A stretch of 64,000 nt of DNA from Flavobacterium sp. HTF (GTDB taxonomy: Bacteria > Bacteroidota > Bacteroidia > Flavobacteriales > Flavobacteriaceae). Below the pieces are notes generated by a model, which was not told the DNA's origin, made no database searches, and worked only from the letters and a program-made list of their open reading frames with translations. Shown here piece after piece: positions 28,762-36,634 of this stretch. Position numbers and translations under genes: made by a program. Within the stretch, counting starts at the first letter, position 1; the number at the start of each line of letters is the position of its first letter. The stretch is from NCBI RefSeq assembly GCF_003105115.1, contig NZ_QETH01000020.1, positions 1-64,000 on the forward strand, written 5' to 3'.

Positions 28762-29541
28762 ATGCAAAAAAGGATTTTAATACTCATCTTTCTTTTTATT
28801 CTTACTCCTGCAGCAGTGATAAGGGCGCAGGAAGCAAAGATGGCTCATATACAAGAGGGAACATTTGTCCCTCTTTACGGAGCTACATCAAAAAAACCTG
28901 TTGTTGTAAAATCCTTCTCAATAGATATATATCCTGTAACCAATATTGCGTTTTTAAATTTTATTAAAAAAAATCCAGCATTTGGCAGATCAAAAATAAA
29001 AGGAATTTTTGCTGATAAAAGTTATCTGAATTACTGGAAAAACGATTTTGATTTTGGGAAAGCAAATCCAAATTCACCTGTAACAAGTGTTTCCTGGTTT
29101 GCTGCCAAAAAATATTGTGAATGTCAGGGAAAATGTTTACCGACTATGGATGAATGGGAATATGTTGCTATGGCAGATGAAAAAAGGACTGATGCAAGAA
29201 CCAGAAAAGAATTTAATGAATACATTCTTTCCTGGTATGAAAAATCAAAAACCTATGAAAATCCGATTGGCTCGACGTTTAAAAACTACTGGGGAGTTTA
29301 TGATATGCACGGCCTTGTATGGGAATGGACAGCAGATTTCAACAGCCTGTTTTTATCTGGAGAATCCAGAAAAGACAAAAGCAGTGATAAAAACCTTTTT
29401 TGTGGTGCGTCTTCAGTCAATGCATCAGATTTAATGGACTATGCTGCCTTTATGAGATATGCGTTTAGAGGAAGTTTAAAAGCAAAATACTCAACCCGAA
29501 ACTTGGGTTTTAGATGTGCGGGTTCATTAATCAAAAAATAA
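28762..29541 (+). CDS. nirV: NirV-like SUMF1/formylglycine-generating-enzyme-fold protein
   Basis: This 259-aa protein has a signal peptide (about 1-22, AVIRAQ) and an FGE-sulfatase fold: HIQEGTFVPLYG near the start, then SFSIDIYPVTNIAFLNFIKKNP, SPVTSVSWFAAKKYCECQGKCLPTMDEWEY, GLVWEWTADF and the closing RNLGFRCAG. This fold is encoded beside nirK in many denitrifiers under the name nirV. Its exact role in nitrite-reductase maturation is not established. Cysteines in CECQGKC replace the usual W-GKR residues of family members and might bind metal. It is in one operon with nirK (10-bp gap) and the SCO gene. Confidence 0.85.
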   Translation: MQKRILILIFLFILTPAAVIRAQEAKMAHIQEGTFVPLYGATSKKPVVVKSFSIDIYPVTNIAFLNFIKKNPAFGRSKIKGIFADKSYLNYWKNDFDFGKANPNSPVTSVSWFAAKKYCECQGKCLPTMDEWEYVAMADEKRTDARTRKEFNEYILSWYEKSKTYENPIGSTFKNYWGVYDMHGLVWEWTADFNSLFLSGESRKDKSSDKNLFCGASSVNASDLMDYAAFMRYAFRGSLKAKYSTRNLGFRCAGSLIKK

Positions 29542-29549
29542 TTTTAGAA

Positions 29550-30143
29550 ATGAAAAGAATAACAATTATAATCTTCACACTGCTTTTTACTCTACAAAGT
29601 TGTAAAAATGCTAAAGAAGAAGAAAAAACAAAAAACAAACCGATCAGTGATTTATCGATTTACAATTTACCGTCACAATGGACCAATCAGGATGGGAAAA
29701 CTACTGAACTAAAAAGCCTGAAAGGAAATGTTCTGGTGATGGTCATGATTTATACTTCCTGTAAGGCTGCCTGCCCCAGATTGGTTGCAGATATGAGAGA
29801 TATAGAATCTAAATTGAATAAAGACAATAAGAAAAATGTAAAACTTATCCTGGTGAGCATTGATCCTGAAACAGATACACCACAGCGGCTAAAATCATTC
29901 GCTGTTAATAACAAAATGAATCAGGAGCCGTGGATATTTTTACGTTCAACTGAAGAAAACACGAGGGAATTTGCAGCAGTTCTTGCCGTTAATTACAAAA
30001 AAATATCTCCCATTGATTTTTCACATTCAAATATTATAAGTGTATTTAATCCGGAAGGTGAACTTATTTATCAGCAGGAAGGTTTGGGTGTAAATAATGA
30101 AAAAACAGTTGAGAAAATCAACGAGGAAGCGGCAAAAATTTAA
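29550..30143 (+). CDS. SCO1/SenC-family copper chaperone, lipoprotein
   Basis: 197 aa from the ATG at 29550, which gives a lipoprotein signal (TLLFTLQSC, Cys18). The thioredoxin fold carries the copper-binding Cys71-x3-Cys75 (YTSCKAACPRL) and the conserved His159 (DFSHSNIISVFNPEGE), the three Cu ligands of SCO proteins. It lies 8 bp after nirV in the nirK operon, so its likely job is delivering copper to NirK (or keeping its sites reduced) rather than to cytochrome oxidase. The frame continues upstream to ATG 29514, inside nirV, but that start would lose the signal peptide. Confidence 0.9.
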   Translation: MKRITIIIFTLLFTLQSCKNAKEEEKTKNKPISDLSIYNLPSQWTNQDGKTTELKSLKGNVLVMVMIYTSCKAACPRLVADMRDIESKLNKDNKKNVKLILVSIDPETDTPQRLKSFAVNNKMNQEPWIFLRSTEENTREFAAVLAVNYKKISPIDFSHSNIISVFNPEGELIYQQEGLGVNNEKTVEKINEEAAKI

Positions 30144-30160
30144 ATAGGTTAATTAGTTGA

Positions 30161-30199
30161 AAAGCAGGAGCGGTTTTAAATAACCGACTCCTGTTTTTT
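30161..30199. terminator. Bidirectional terminator after the nirK operon
   Basis: The stem CAGGAG-C-GGTT/AACC-GA-CTCCTG, with A-run before and T-run after, lies between the SCO gene and the converging membrane-protein gene and overlaps the latter's stop codon. Confidence 0.85.
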
Positions 30200-31396
30200 A
30201 TTTAATAACGAGACTGAAATTAAAAATAAACCCAAGACGATAAGAATGCTTGCCGCAAAAATGATCGTATAGTATCCACGCAACAAACCAATATTAAAAT
30301 AAAAAAATCCGCCCTGAACAAACAGTACAATTTCTGTTGCAATGTAACCCCAAATAAAACACTTCATTCCTGATTTCATTAAGAGAGATTCTGTAGCTAA
30401 TAATTTTGCCTGAAGTAAAACTCCAAATAAAAATCCGGTAATGATGCCAAGAGTGGTAAGATGGACAAAACCTATTACAAAATTTCTAATATGATGTGAA
30501 GACTCCCCTAAATTTGGAATCAAAACTACTAATTGAATACAGAGTTTTAAAAATAGTGAACATAATGATAAGCTATAAACTAATTTTGTAAGCTGATTCA
30601 AACCTGCTTTAAAATACATTATTTGCGGTTTCAGCATTTTGTAGAAATACCAAAAAGAAATTATTTGCAATAAAACGCCTGATAAATTTATCCCGTAAAG
30701 AATTTCACTGGAGATATACCAGCTGACAGGAAATGCAAAAGTTAAAAAAACAGAAATCACCAGAAGCAAAAAGAAATTATTAAACATCCTGCTTTCTATC
30801 TTCTTTGTAAATTGTTTTAGAAACAAGGCTAAAACTGCCAGTAAAAACCATCCGTTAAATTGAAAATGCAGAAAAAACTGAATTGCTATTTGATAAAAGG
30901 CATTTTGTTTTCCTAAGGTGCTGACTGCAGGACCTAAACACCAAACCCCAAACGTTGATAAAACCATAAATAAAATGGACATAGATAAAAGCTGACCGCT
31001 AAAGTTTTTATCACGATGACAATCCTTCCAGACCTTCCGGCAAAAAACATAACTTAGAAAGATGTGGAGTGTAGAAAACAAAATGGAAAAAAATGCATAT
31101 CCCTGAATAGAAAAAGAAATCATCATACCAATTACTGTAAATTCTGTAAGCCAGAATAACCTGCTGTAAATTGGATTTTGTCTTTTTTCTTCGGGAATAA
31201 AAAAACAGACTATTAAAACATAAATCATCAAATACGCCCAACCCAACATTGCAACATGAGAATGTGCGTGAAGCAAAAAAGTGTAGTTTATAAACTGCAA
31301 AGGAAACAGAAAGGTGAAACGCATGACCAAACCGATTCCTGAAGCAATCAGAAAGTTAAAAAAGCAACAGGTTATCCAGCTCTTTTTAGAATTCAT
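30176..31396 (-). CDS. Polytopic His-motif membrane protein of the nitrite/NO cluster
   Basis: 406 aa from ATG 31396, with about 11-12 transmembrane helices. Conserved-looking polar motifs inside helices are LLHAHSHVAMLGWAY (His43, His45, His47), FFLHFQFNGWF (His177, Gln179, Asn181) and IGFVHLTTLG near the C-terminus. These resemble the haem/metal-binding helices of haem-copper-oxidase subunit I and NnrS-type proteins, but the full set of ligands is not evident and I cannot name the family. Position next to the Fe-S repair gene and nirK, with its own terminator, suggests a role in NO or copper/haem metabolism. The 16 extra codons upstream are unlikely to be translated. Confidence 0.6.
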   Translation of the reverse strand: MNSKKSWITCCFFNFLIASGIGLVMRFTFLFPLQFINYTFLLHAHSHVAMLGWAYLMIYVLIVCFFIPEEKRQNPIYSRLFWLTEFTVIGMMISFSIQGYAFFSILFSTLHIFLSYVFCRKVWKDCHRDKNFSGQLLSMSILFMVLSTFGVWCLGPAVSTLGKQNAFYQIAIQFFLHFQFNGWFLLAVLALFLKQFTKKIESRMFNNFFLLLVISVFLTFAFPVSWYISSEILYGINLSGVLLQIISFWYFYKMLKPQIMYFKAGLNQLTKLVYSLSLCSLFLKLCIQLVVLIPNLGESSHHIRNFVIGFVHLTTLGIITGFLFGVLLQAKLLATESLLMKSGMKCFIWGYIATEIVLFVQGGFFYFNIGLLRGYYTIIFAASILIVLGLFLISVSLLNKKQESVI

Positions 31397-31451
31397 TTTG
31401 TACAAAAACTGTATTTTTTTCAAAATCAAAAATATTAAAAACACGTATGCA

Positions 31452-31502
31452 AAAATGCATCGACTTTGATCACTGCTTTCAAATGATAAATCGATGCATT
31501 TT
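31452..31502 (-). terminator. Terminator after the Fe-S repair gene
   Basis: A 12-bp perfect inverted repeat (AAAATGCATCGA and complement) with a 27-nt interior. On the minus strand it ends in TTTTT. It separates the repair gene from the polytopic membrane-protein gene. Confidence 0.65.
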
Positions 31503-31522
31503 AATTACAATCCGGTTAAAAT

Positions 31523-32245
31523 TCAGGCAAACTCTTTTTCTAAAAGGACAGCTTTGGGAAAAAGAATATTATTTTCTAAGTGAATGTGTTTATGAAGGTC
31601 TTCCTCAAACTCTTTTAGCATGGCATAAGTCACTTTATAAGTAGTGCATGCATCATCAGGAGCTGTATAATTATTTGTCAGTAATGCTATTTCCCTAAAT
31701 CTTTCTCCTTCATTATCATGCTCGTGCATCATCATCGCAATTGGGTTAGAAACTGTTCCAAATGATGGCTGAGACAAAATACCGTCAGCGTTTTTGGTTT
31801 TGACCATTCTGCTTACAAAAGGAAATAAGATCAGCTCTTCCTTTTTCATATGCTGTGACAATTCGCCTGCACAACCGGTAAATAATTCATTTATTTTAAA
31901 AAGTTCAGGATGGGCATTGCCGTGTACCCTGCAAAGTTTATCTAAAAACTGAATCAATACCGATGTTTTTTCTTCCACATAACGATGATGCGTTTTCTCA
32001 ATATAATCTACCAGTAAGTCCAAGGGCCAGGAATTAAAATCAACTCCGCTTGGATTTTCTGATTGTAGAACATCATAAACATTCTGCAGCAATACATCTG
32101 AGTCAATATGCTGTTTTTCACAGACTTCATTTAATGTCCTGTTGCCTTTACAACAAAAATCTATATCATATTTTGTAAATACTGCAGCCGTTCTAAAATC
32201 CTGAGCTACAAATGAACCGATAGTTTTATTTTTTAAATTTTCCAT
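31523..32245 (-). CDS. ric: Iron-sulfur cluster repair di-iron protein (RIC/ScdA/YtfE)
   Basis: This 240-aa protein repairs Fe-S clusters damaged by NO and oxidants. The N-terminal ScdA_N domain (1-60) has the hallmark FCCKGNRTL with Cys31 and Cys32. A hemerythrin-like four-helix bundle follows with di-iron ligands among His85/His86 (IEKTHHRYV), His112, His132/Glu136 (LSQHMKKEE), His174/His176 (MMMHEHDNE) and His222/Glu224 (HLENNILFP). A palindrome shared with the nirK and rrf2 promoters lies 41 bp upstream of its ATG, which fits NO-dependent induction. Length is standard for the family. Confidence 0.95.
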   Translation of the reverse strand: MENLKNKTIGSFVAQDFRTAAVFTKYDIDFCCKGNRTLNEVCEKQHIDSDVLLQNVYDVLQSENPSGVDFNSWPLDLLVDYIEKTHHRYVEEKTSVLIQFLDKLCRVHGNAHPELFKINELFTGCAGELSQHMKKEELILFPFVSRMVKTKNADGILSQPSFGTVSNPIAMMMHEHDNEGERFREIALLTNNYTAPDDACTTYKVTYAMLKEFEEDLHKHIHLENNILFPKAVLLEKEFA

Positions 32246-32285
32246 TATATCTGTTTTTTAGTTTAATTCATGGGTTTTCATATTG

Positions 32286-32311
32286 AATAAAAGACAAAAT
32301 TATCTTTTATT
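32286..32311. promoter_or_regulatory. Rrf2/NsrR-type operator upstream of the Fe-S repair gene
   Basis: TAAAAGAC-N6-ATCTTTTA core at 32288-32309 with 10-bp arms (AATAAAAGAY/RTCTTTTATT), identical in layout to the site before nirK. It sits 41 bp upstream of the ric ATG on the minus strand. Confidence 0.72.
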
Positions 32312-32324
32312 GTTTTATTAAAAA

Positions 32325-32352
32325 ACTCTGAGGTTTTATTTATCCTCAGAGT
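32325..32352 (-). terminator. Terminator after azurin
   Basis: ACTCTGAGG/CCTCAGAGT, a 9-bp perfect stem with a loop of about 10 nt, ends on the minus strand with TTTTT. It closes the rrf2-azurin transcript before the ric operator. Confidence 0.8.
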
Positions 32353-32358
32353 CTTTAT

Positions 32359-32877
32359 TTACTCAACAATCAAAGTACCTTTCATCATGGCTACGTGGCC
32401 CGGAAAAGTACATAAGAAGTTATAGGTTCCTTTTTTATCAATTGTAAATTCTATAGTATCTTGTTCTCCGCCGCCCAATAATTTAGTATGGGCAATGATT
32501 GACACTTTTTCTGAAGCCGGAATATAGTCTGTGTCTTTTGCATTGATTGCTTTAGCAGCAAAAGCAGCTTCATCTGTACCTTCCTGCAAGATTACCAGGT
32601 TGTGTCCCATGGCTTCTTTAGGGATTTTACCAACGTGTTTCAGTGTTAAGGTAATTGGTTTTCCGGCCATTGCTCTTAACTCCGATTTGTTAAACTGCAT
32701 TTGATCATTACCTTCAATAACCAAAACATTCGTAACTGTTTCAGCAGCTTCAGGACTTTCAGTTGTAGTAGTTGTTTCTGTAGCTTCTTCAGTTGCAGAA
32801 GCATCTTTTTTGCCACATGAAGTTATTGCCAGAAACCCCATAAGCATAACCATCGAAATTTTCATTCTCTTATTCAT
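32359..32877 (-). CDS. azu: Azurin, lipoprotein type
   Basis: This 172-aa blue copper protein has a lipoprotein signal (LAITSC, Cys21), a Thr/Glu-rich flexible linker (about 25-48) and a cupredoxin domain of about 125 residues. The type 1 copper ligands match azurin: His92 (AMGHNLV), Cys156, His161 and Met165 (FLCTFPGHVAMM). It is a small electron carrier and a plausible donor to NirK. The lipid anchor plus linker would let it swing near a membrane-bound partner. It starts 26 bp after the rrf2 gene with no promoter-size gap, so it is probably co-transcribed and under the same NO-responsive control. Confidence 0.94.
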   Translation of the reverse strand: MNKRMKISMVMLMGFLAITSCGKKDASATEEATETTTTTESPEAAETVTNVLVIEGNDQMQFNKSELRAMAGKPITLTLKHVGKIPKEAMGHNLVILQEGTDEAAFAAKAINAKDTDYIPASEKVSIIAHTKLLGGGEQDTIEFTIDKKGTYNFLCTFPGHVAMMKGTLIVE

Positions 32878-32903
32878 TGCAATCTGTTTAAATTATTATA
32901 ATA

Positions 32904-33353
32904 TTAGTTGTCTTTATTTAAAATCCTCAGATGAAAATCACCTGATTTTACACCCAATGCCAGTTCTTCTAAAGTTGTTGTCGTTAGCATCACCAATAAG
33001 AGTTCACGTATTTTTTTAAACTCATTATGAACAGGACAGGGATGTATTTCGGAACATTCTTTCAATCCAATCCCACAGCCTTTGTATATGCTGTCACCGT
33101 CTATCGCATCAACAATATGAATTAGCTTTATCGATTTTACAGCTTCATTAGAAACTTCAAAACCTCCTCCCACTCCTTTTGCCGAATGAATAATCTTATT
33201 CTTGGTAAGAATCTGCATTATTTTTGCCGTGAAGGGTTCGGGAGAGTCGATTTCTTTTGCGACATCTTTTATTCCAACTCTAATTCCTTTTGAAGATTTC
33301 GCTGCAATAAAAATTGATGCCCGAATTCCATACTCACAAGCTTTTGAAAACAT
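32904..33353 (-). CDS. Rrf2-family transcriptional regulator (NsrR/IscR-like)
   Basis: This 149-aa winged-helix repressor contains the Rrf2 core ACEYGIRASIFIAAKS, DVAKEIDSPEPFTAKIMQILTKN and KGVGGGFEVS. Three cysteines, Cys93-x6-Cys100-x5-Cys106 (GCGIGLKECSEIHPCPVH), form the Fe-S ligand set seen in NsrR-type NO sensors. It is located head-on to the azurin gene it precedes and within the nirK/ric cluster. Its own promoter carries a palindrome overlapping the -33 box, so it very likely autoregulates and controls azurin, ric and nirK. NO sensing is inferred from family and context. Confidence 0.92.
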   Translation of the reverse strand: MFSKACEYGIRASIFIAAKSSKGIRVGIKDVAKEIDSPEPFTAKIMQILTKNKIIHSAKGVGGGFEVSNEAVKSIKLIHIVDAIDGDSIYKGCGIGLKECSEIHPCPVHNEFKKIRELLLVMLTTTTLEELALGVKSGDFHLRILNKDN

Positions 33354-33377
33354 AATTTATCAGGTATTAACTTTATA

Positions 33378-33408
33378 CAAATTTACTAAAAATATAATAA
33401 AAGACAAA
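33378..33408 (-). promoter_or_regulatory. Promoter of the rrf2-azurin operon (-33 and -7 boxes)
   Basis: On the minus strand TTTG (33405-33408) and TAAATTTG (33378-33385) are separated by exactly 19 bp, matching the Bacteroidota TTTG-N17-20-TAnnTTTG consensus. The predicted leader is about 18 nt. The -33 box lies at the centre of the rrf2-type palindrome. Confidence 0.75.
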
Positions 33409-33419
33409 TTTATCTTTTA
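33398..33419. promoter_or_regulatory. Rrf2/NsrR-type operator overlapping the rrf2 -33 box
   Basis: TAAAAGAC-N6-ATCTTTTA, third copy of the palindrome found at nirK and ric. Binding here would cover the -33 element and block RNA polymerase, giving autorepression. Confidence 0.75.
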
Positions 33420-33522
33420 ATTATTTATAATCCGGAACTAAAGCTTATTTATAACCAGAATAATTTAAATGCCCTGCAAAACTAATTCCTTAAACTACCC
33501 GTGTTTTAAAAGATATTAGTTT

Positions 33523-33530
33523 TATCTTTG
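33523..33530 (+). promoter_or_regulatory. -7 box of the NYN-domain gene
   Basis: TATCTTTG matches TAnnTTTG, with a predicted leader of about 25 nt to ATG 33562. Confidence 0.55.
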
Positions 33531-33561
33531 ATAGATCATAATTTTTGTAAAACACAGAAAA

Positions 33562-34335
33562 ATGCCTTTAAACAATACAAAAGATTTAAAACTTGCTGTT
33601 CTTATTGATGCCGATAACGTACCTTATAGTAATGTAAAAGGTATGATGGAAGAAGTAGCAAAATTTGGAACTCCTACAACTAAACGTATATATGCAGACT
33701 GGACAAAACCAAATTCTAACGGATGGAAAGGTGTTTTATTAGAACATGCCATTACACCCATTCAGCAATACAGTTATACCGTAGGTAAAAATTCATCAGA
33801 TTCAGCATTAATTATTGATGCGATGGATTTGCTTTATTCAGGAAAACTGGATGGTTTTTGTATTGTTTCAAGTGATAGCGATTTTACCCGCTTAGCTATC
33901 AGACTCAGGGAATCGGGAATGAAAGTGATTGGTATCGGGGAAAAGAAAACACCCAACTCTTTTATTGTTGCCTGTGACAGGTTTATTTACATCGAGGTTT
34001 TGGACGGGGCTATCCAGAAAAAGAAAATCAAAGAGGCTGATGTTAAAAAGCCAGTTGAAAAACCTGCTGAAAAAGCATTGCATAAAATTGACAAGCAAAC
34101 TATTGAGCTTATTGAAGCTACAATTGAAGATATTGAAGATGACGACGGCTGGGCATTTCTGGGCGATGTCGGAAATTTGATTGTAAAGAAAAAACCCGAA
34201 TTCGATCCGCGAAATTATGGTTTTTCTAAACTTACACCCATGCTAAAGTCTTTAACTGATATTCTTGAAATAGACGAAAGAGAATCAGACAAAAAAGGAA
34301 TCAAACACGTTTACGTTCGTTTGAGATTCAATTAA
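33562..34335 (+). CDS. NYN-domain putative ribonuclease with C-terminal OST-HTH/LOTUS domain
   Basis: This 257-aa cytosolic protein has an N-terminal NYN (PIN-like) domain at about 8-150 with acidic active-site residues in AVLIDADNVPY, NSSDSALIIDAMDLLY and CIVSSDSDFTRLAIRLRESG, the LabA/DUF88 pattern. A Lys/Glu-rich linker is followed by an OST-HTH/LOTUS domain at about 182-257 (IELIEATIEDIEDDDGWAFLGDVGNLIVKKKPEFDPRNYGFSKLTPML). NYN-LOTUS proteins are thought to bind and cut RNA; the target is unknown. The gene has its own -7 promoter box. Confidence 0.88.
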   Translation: MPLNNTKDLKLAVLIDADNVPYSNVKGMMEEVAKFGTPTTKRIYADWTKPNSNGWKGVLLEHAITPIQQYSYTVGKNSSDSALIIDAMDLLYSGKLDGFCIVSSDSDFTRLAIRLRESGMKVIGIGEKKTPNSFIVACDRFIYIEVLDGAIQKKKIKEADVKKPVEKPAEKALHKIDKQTIELIEATIEDIEDDDGWAFLGDVGNLIVKKKPEFDPRNYGFSKLTPMLKSLTDILEIDERESDKKGIKHVYVRLRFN

Positions 34336-34372
34336 TTTCAAATTTATTACCTATTTAATTTTTTTAAAAAAC

Positions 34373-35887
34373 ATGAGAAAAAAATTCTTTATTTACGGAT
34401 TCTTATTGTTTCTAATTGTTGCCGCAGTTTATTATTATTCAGGACGCGGTTTTTTACTTGTTATCATTTTACCAATCTTATTAATTGTTGGTGTTTATAA
34501 CGCAATTCAGACCAAACATGCCATTCTTCGAAACTTTCCGGTTTTAGGCTACTTCAGGTATTTATTTGAAATGATTGCCCCGGAAATTCAACAATATTTT
34601 ATTGAAAGATCTACTGATGGAAAACCGTTTTCCAGAAATCAGCGTTCTATGGTTTACCAAAGAGCAAAAAATATAGATTCAAGCACGCCTTTCGGAACAC
34701 AACAGAACCTGAACCATGATGGTTATGAAGGAATCAAACATTCTATTTTTCCGGCAAAAGTAAATGAAGAACTGCCTCGTGTATTAGTGGGCGGAAAAGA
34801 TTGTAAACAGCCTTATCTGGCATCCCTGTTTAATGTTTCGGCAATGAGTTTTGGTTCGCTGAGCGAAAACGCAGTCCGTGCCATTAATATTGGTGCAAAA
34901 AAAGGAAATTTTTATCAAAATACAGGAGAAGGCGGTTTGACAGAATTTCATCTTGCCGGTGGCGGGGATATTACATGGCAGATTGGTACAGGATATTTTG
35001 GATGCCGTGATGCGGAAGGAAATTTTAGTCCTGAAAAATTCTCGGAAAAAGCAAATCTTCCTAATGTAAAAATGATCGAAATTAAACTTTCTCAAGGTGC
35101 GAAACCAGGTCATGGCGGTGTACTTCCTGCTGCTAAAAATACCGAGTTTATTGCAAAAATAAGAGGAGTTGAACCTCATACAATGATTCTTTCGCCTCCG
35201 GGACATACTGTTTTTTCTGATACAAAAGGATTAATTCGTTTCATTAAGCAATTACGTGAATTGTCAAATGGAAAGCCAATCGGATTTAAATTGTGTATTG
35301 GAAATACCGCCGAATTTGAGGCTATTTGCCACGAAATGATTGCCGAAGATACTTATCCTGATTTCATTACCGTTGATGGTGCTGAAGGAGGAACAGGTGC
35401 CGCACCTCTGGAATTTGCCGATGGTGTTGGAATGCCTTTTGAACCTGCCCTGATTTTTGTAAACAAAACTTTAATCGGATTAAATATTCGTGATAAGATA
35501 CGCATTATCGGAAGCGGGAAAATAATTTCCGGTTATTCTATCTTACATGCCGTGGCACTTGGTGCTGATATGTGCAACAGTGCGCGTGGCTTTATGTTTT
35601 CTCTGGGCTGTATCCAGGCACTTCGTTGTCACAATAATGAATGCCCTACCGGAGTGGCAACGCAAAACAAAATGCTTATGAAAGGTTTGGTGGTAACAGA
35701 TAAATCTGATCGTGTGTATCATTTTCATAAAAATACATTACACGCCGCCAATGAGCTGCTGGCTGCTGCCGGCAAAAAAAGCTTTGCCGATGTGGATGTT
35801 AATATTTTCATGCGTGGTGATGAGTTTACAAATTTATCAGAATTATATTTTCCTGATAATTTAAAAAATGTTACTAAAAGAAACTAA
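34373..35887 (+). CDS. FMN-binding glutamate-synthase-like protein
   Basis: This 504-aa protein has two N-terminal transmembrane segments (about 5-45) and then the FMN/Fe-S domain of glutamate synthase large subunits. Motifs include GEGGLTEFHLAGGGDITWQIGTGYFG, KLSQGAKPGHGGVLPA and the FMN-site DFITVDGAEGGTGAAP. Three cysteines in LGCIQALRCHNNECPTGVATQ (C-x5-C-x4-C) match the [3Fe-4S] ligands of GltB. The glutaminase domain is absent, so it is a stand-alone FMN-binding member (COG0069 type) of uncertain substrate, membrane anchored. A strong terminator follows. Confidence 0.88.
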   Translation: MRKKFFIYGFLLFLIVAAVYYYSGRGFLLVIILPILLIVGVYNAIQTKHAILRNFPVLGYFRYLFEMIAPEIQQYFIERSTDGKPFSRNQRSMVYQRAKNIDSSTPFGTQQNLNHDGYEGIKHSIFPAKVNEELPRVLVGGKDCKQPYLASLFNVSAMSFGSLSENAVRAINIGAKKGNFYQNTGEGGLTEFHLAGGGDITWQIGTGYFGCRDAEGNFSPEKFSEKANLPNVKMIEIKLSQGAKPGHGGVLPAAKNTEFIAKIRGVEPHTMILSPPGHTVFSDTKGLIRFIKQLRELSNGKPIGFKLCIGNTAEFEAICHEMIAEDTYPDFITVDGAEGGTGAAPLEFADGVGMPFEPALIFVNKTLIGLNIRDKIRIIGSGKIISGYSILHAVALGADMCNSARGFMFSLGCIQALRCHNNECPTGVATQNKMLMKGLVVTDKSDRVYHFHKNTLHAANELLAAAGKKSFADVDVNIFMRGDEFTNLSELYFPDNLKNVTKRN

Positions 35888-35891
35888 AATA

Positions 35892-35923
35892 AAAAGCCTC
35901 TTTGTTATTTCAAAGAGGCTTTT
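35892..35923. terminator. Bidirectional terminator
   Basis: AAAAGCCTCTTTG/CAAAGAGGCTTTT, a 13-bp perfect stem with a 6-nt loop, lies between the glutamate-synthase-like gene and the convergent hypothetical gene. Confidence 0.9.
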
Positions 35924-35942
35924 GTTTTAATTAAAAAGCTGA

Positions 35943-36632
35943 TTACTTATTTTCTTTCATGTTTTCTGAAAGGAAAAGCATAACTCTCATTTTTAGTTTC
36001 TCAATTGAAAGTTCACTACTTTCAAATTCATAAAAAAGATTAATATCATTACTTTTAAAAGCTAAGGCATATCCATTAAATCTTTTATTATCCTTGGTTA
36101 TTTTGTATGATATAGCTTTAACACCATCTATCGTACTTTCTACCTTATATTTTTGCAGATTACTATCACTTTTTAATTTTTTGAAACTTTGTTCAATATC
36201 ATCTTTCGATTCAAAATCATGAATAAAAATATTCAGATTGTCTGGTGATTTAAATGCCATTCTTAATAACTCATCATGATTATTCTGGAGGTAATAATTC
36301 TTTGGTATTTTAATCTGAGTTTCTAAAGCAATATCAACCAATGAATCTTTTGCAACTTTTACAATTCCGAAATCTTCCTTTAGCGAAGGCGATAAACTAT
36401 CCAGAGCTTTATAATCAGAATATAACATCTTCACAGATATAAGTCTATCAGTTGTTGTTTGTCTCTCAAGTCTCTTCTTCAGGATGGCTTCAGTATCCTG
36501 AAAACCCTGTTTAACCTTCAAATCATAATGATTGGAACTATTATTATTGGAACAAGTGTACAATAACCTGATAAATAAAAAAACAGGAACGATAAAAGCT
36601 AGTACAGTTTTCCATGCTGGTCTTTCATCCAT
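35943..36632 (-). CDS. Hypothetical membrane-anchored protein (229 aa)
   Basis: One N-terminal hydrophobic segment (TVLAFIVPVFLFIRLLYTC, about 9-27) is followed by a periplasmic or extracytoplasmic alpha/beta domain (TTDRLISVKMLYSDYKALDSL, NIFIHDFESKDDIEQSFKKL, AISYKITKDNKRFNGYALAF). No named family recognised. It starts 2 bp after the stop of the 258-aa lipoprotein gene, so the two are co-transcribed and probably act together. Confidence 0.7.
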   Translation of the reverse strand: MDERPAWKTVLAFIVPVFLFIRLLYTCSNNNSSNHYDLKVKQGFQDTEAILKKRLERQTTTDRLISVKMLYSDYKALDSLSPSLKEDFGIVKVAKDSLVDIALETQIKIPKNYYLQNNHDELLRMAFKSPDNLNIFIHDFESKDDIEQSFKKLKSDSNLQKYKVESTIDGVKAISYKITKDNKRFNGYALAFKSNDINLFYEFESSELSIEKLKMRVMLFLSENMKENK

Positions 36633-36634
36633 GA

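Noticed and set aside
34784-35206. A 140-codon open frame on the minus strand
   Set aside because: It lies entirely inside the glutamate-synthase-like gene, has a Cys/Ile/Phe-rich composition without domains, and no promoter.
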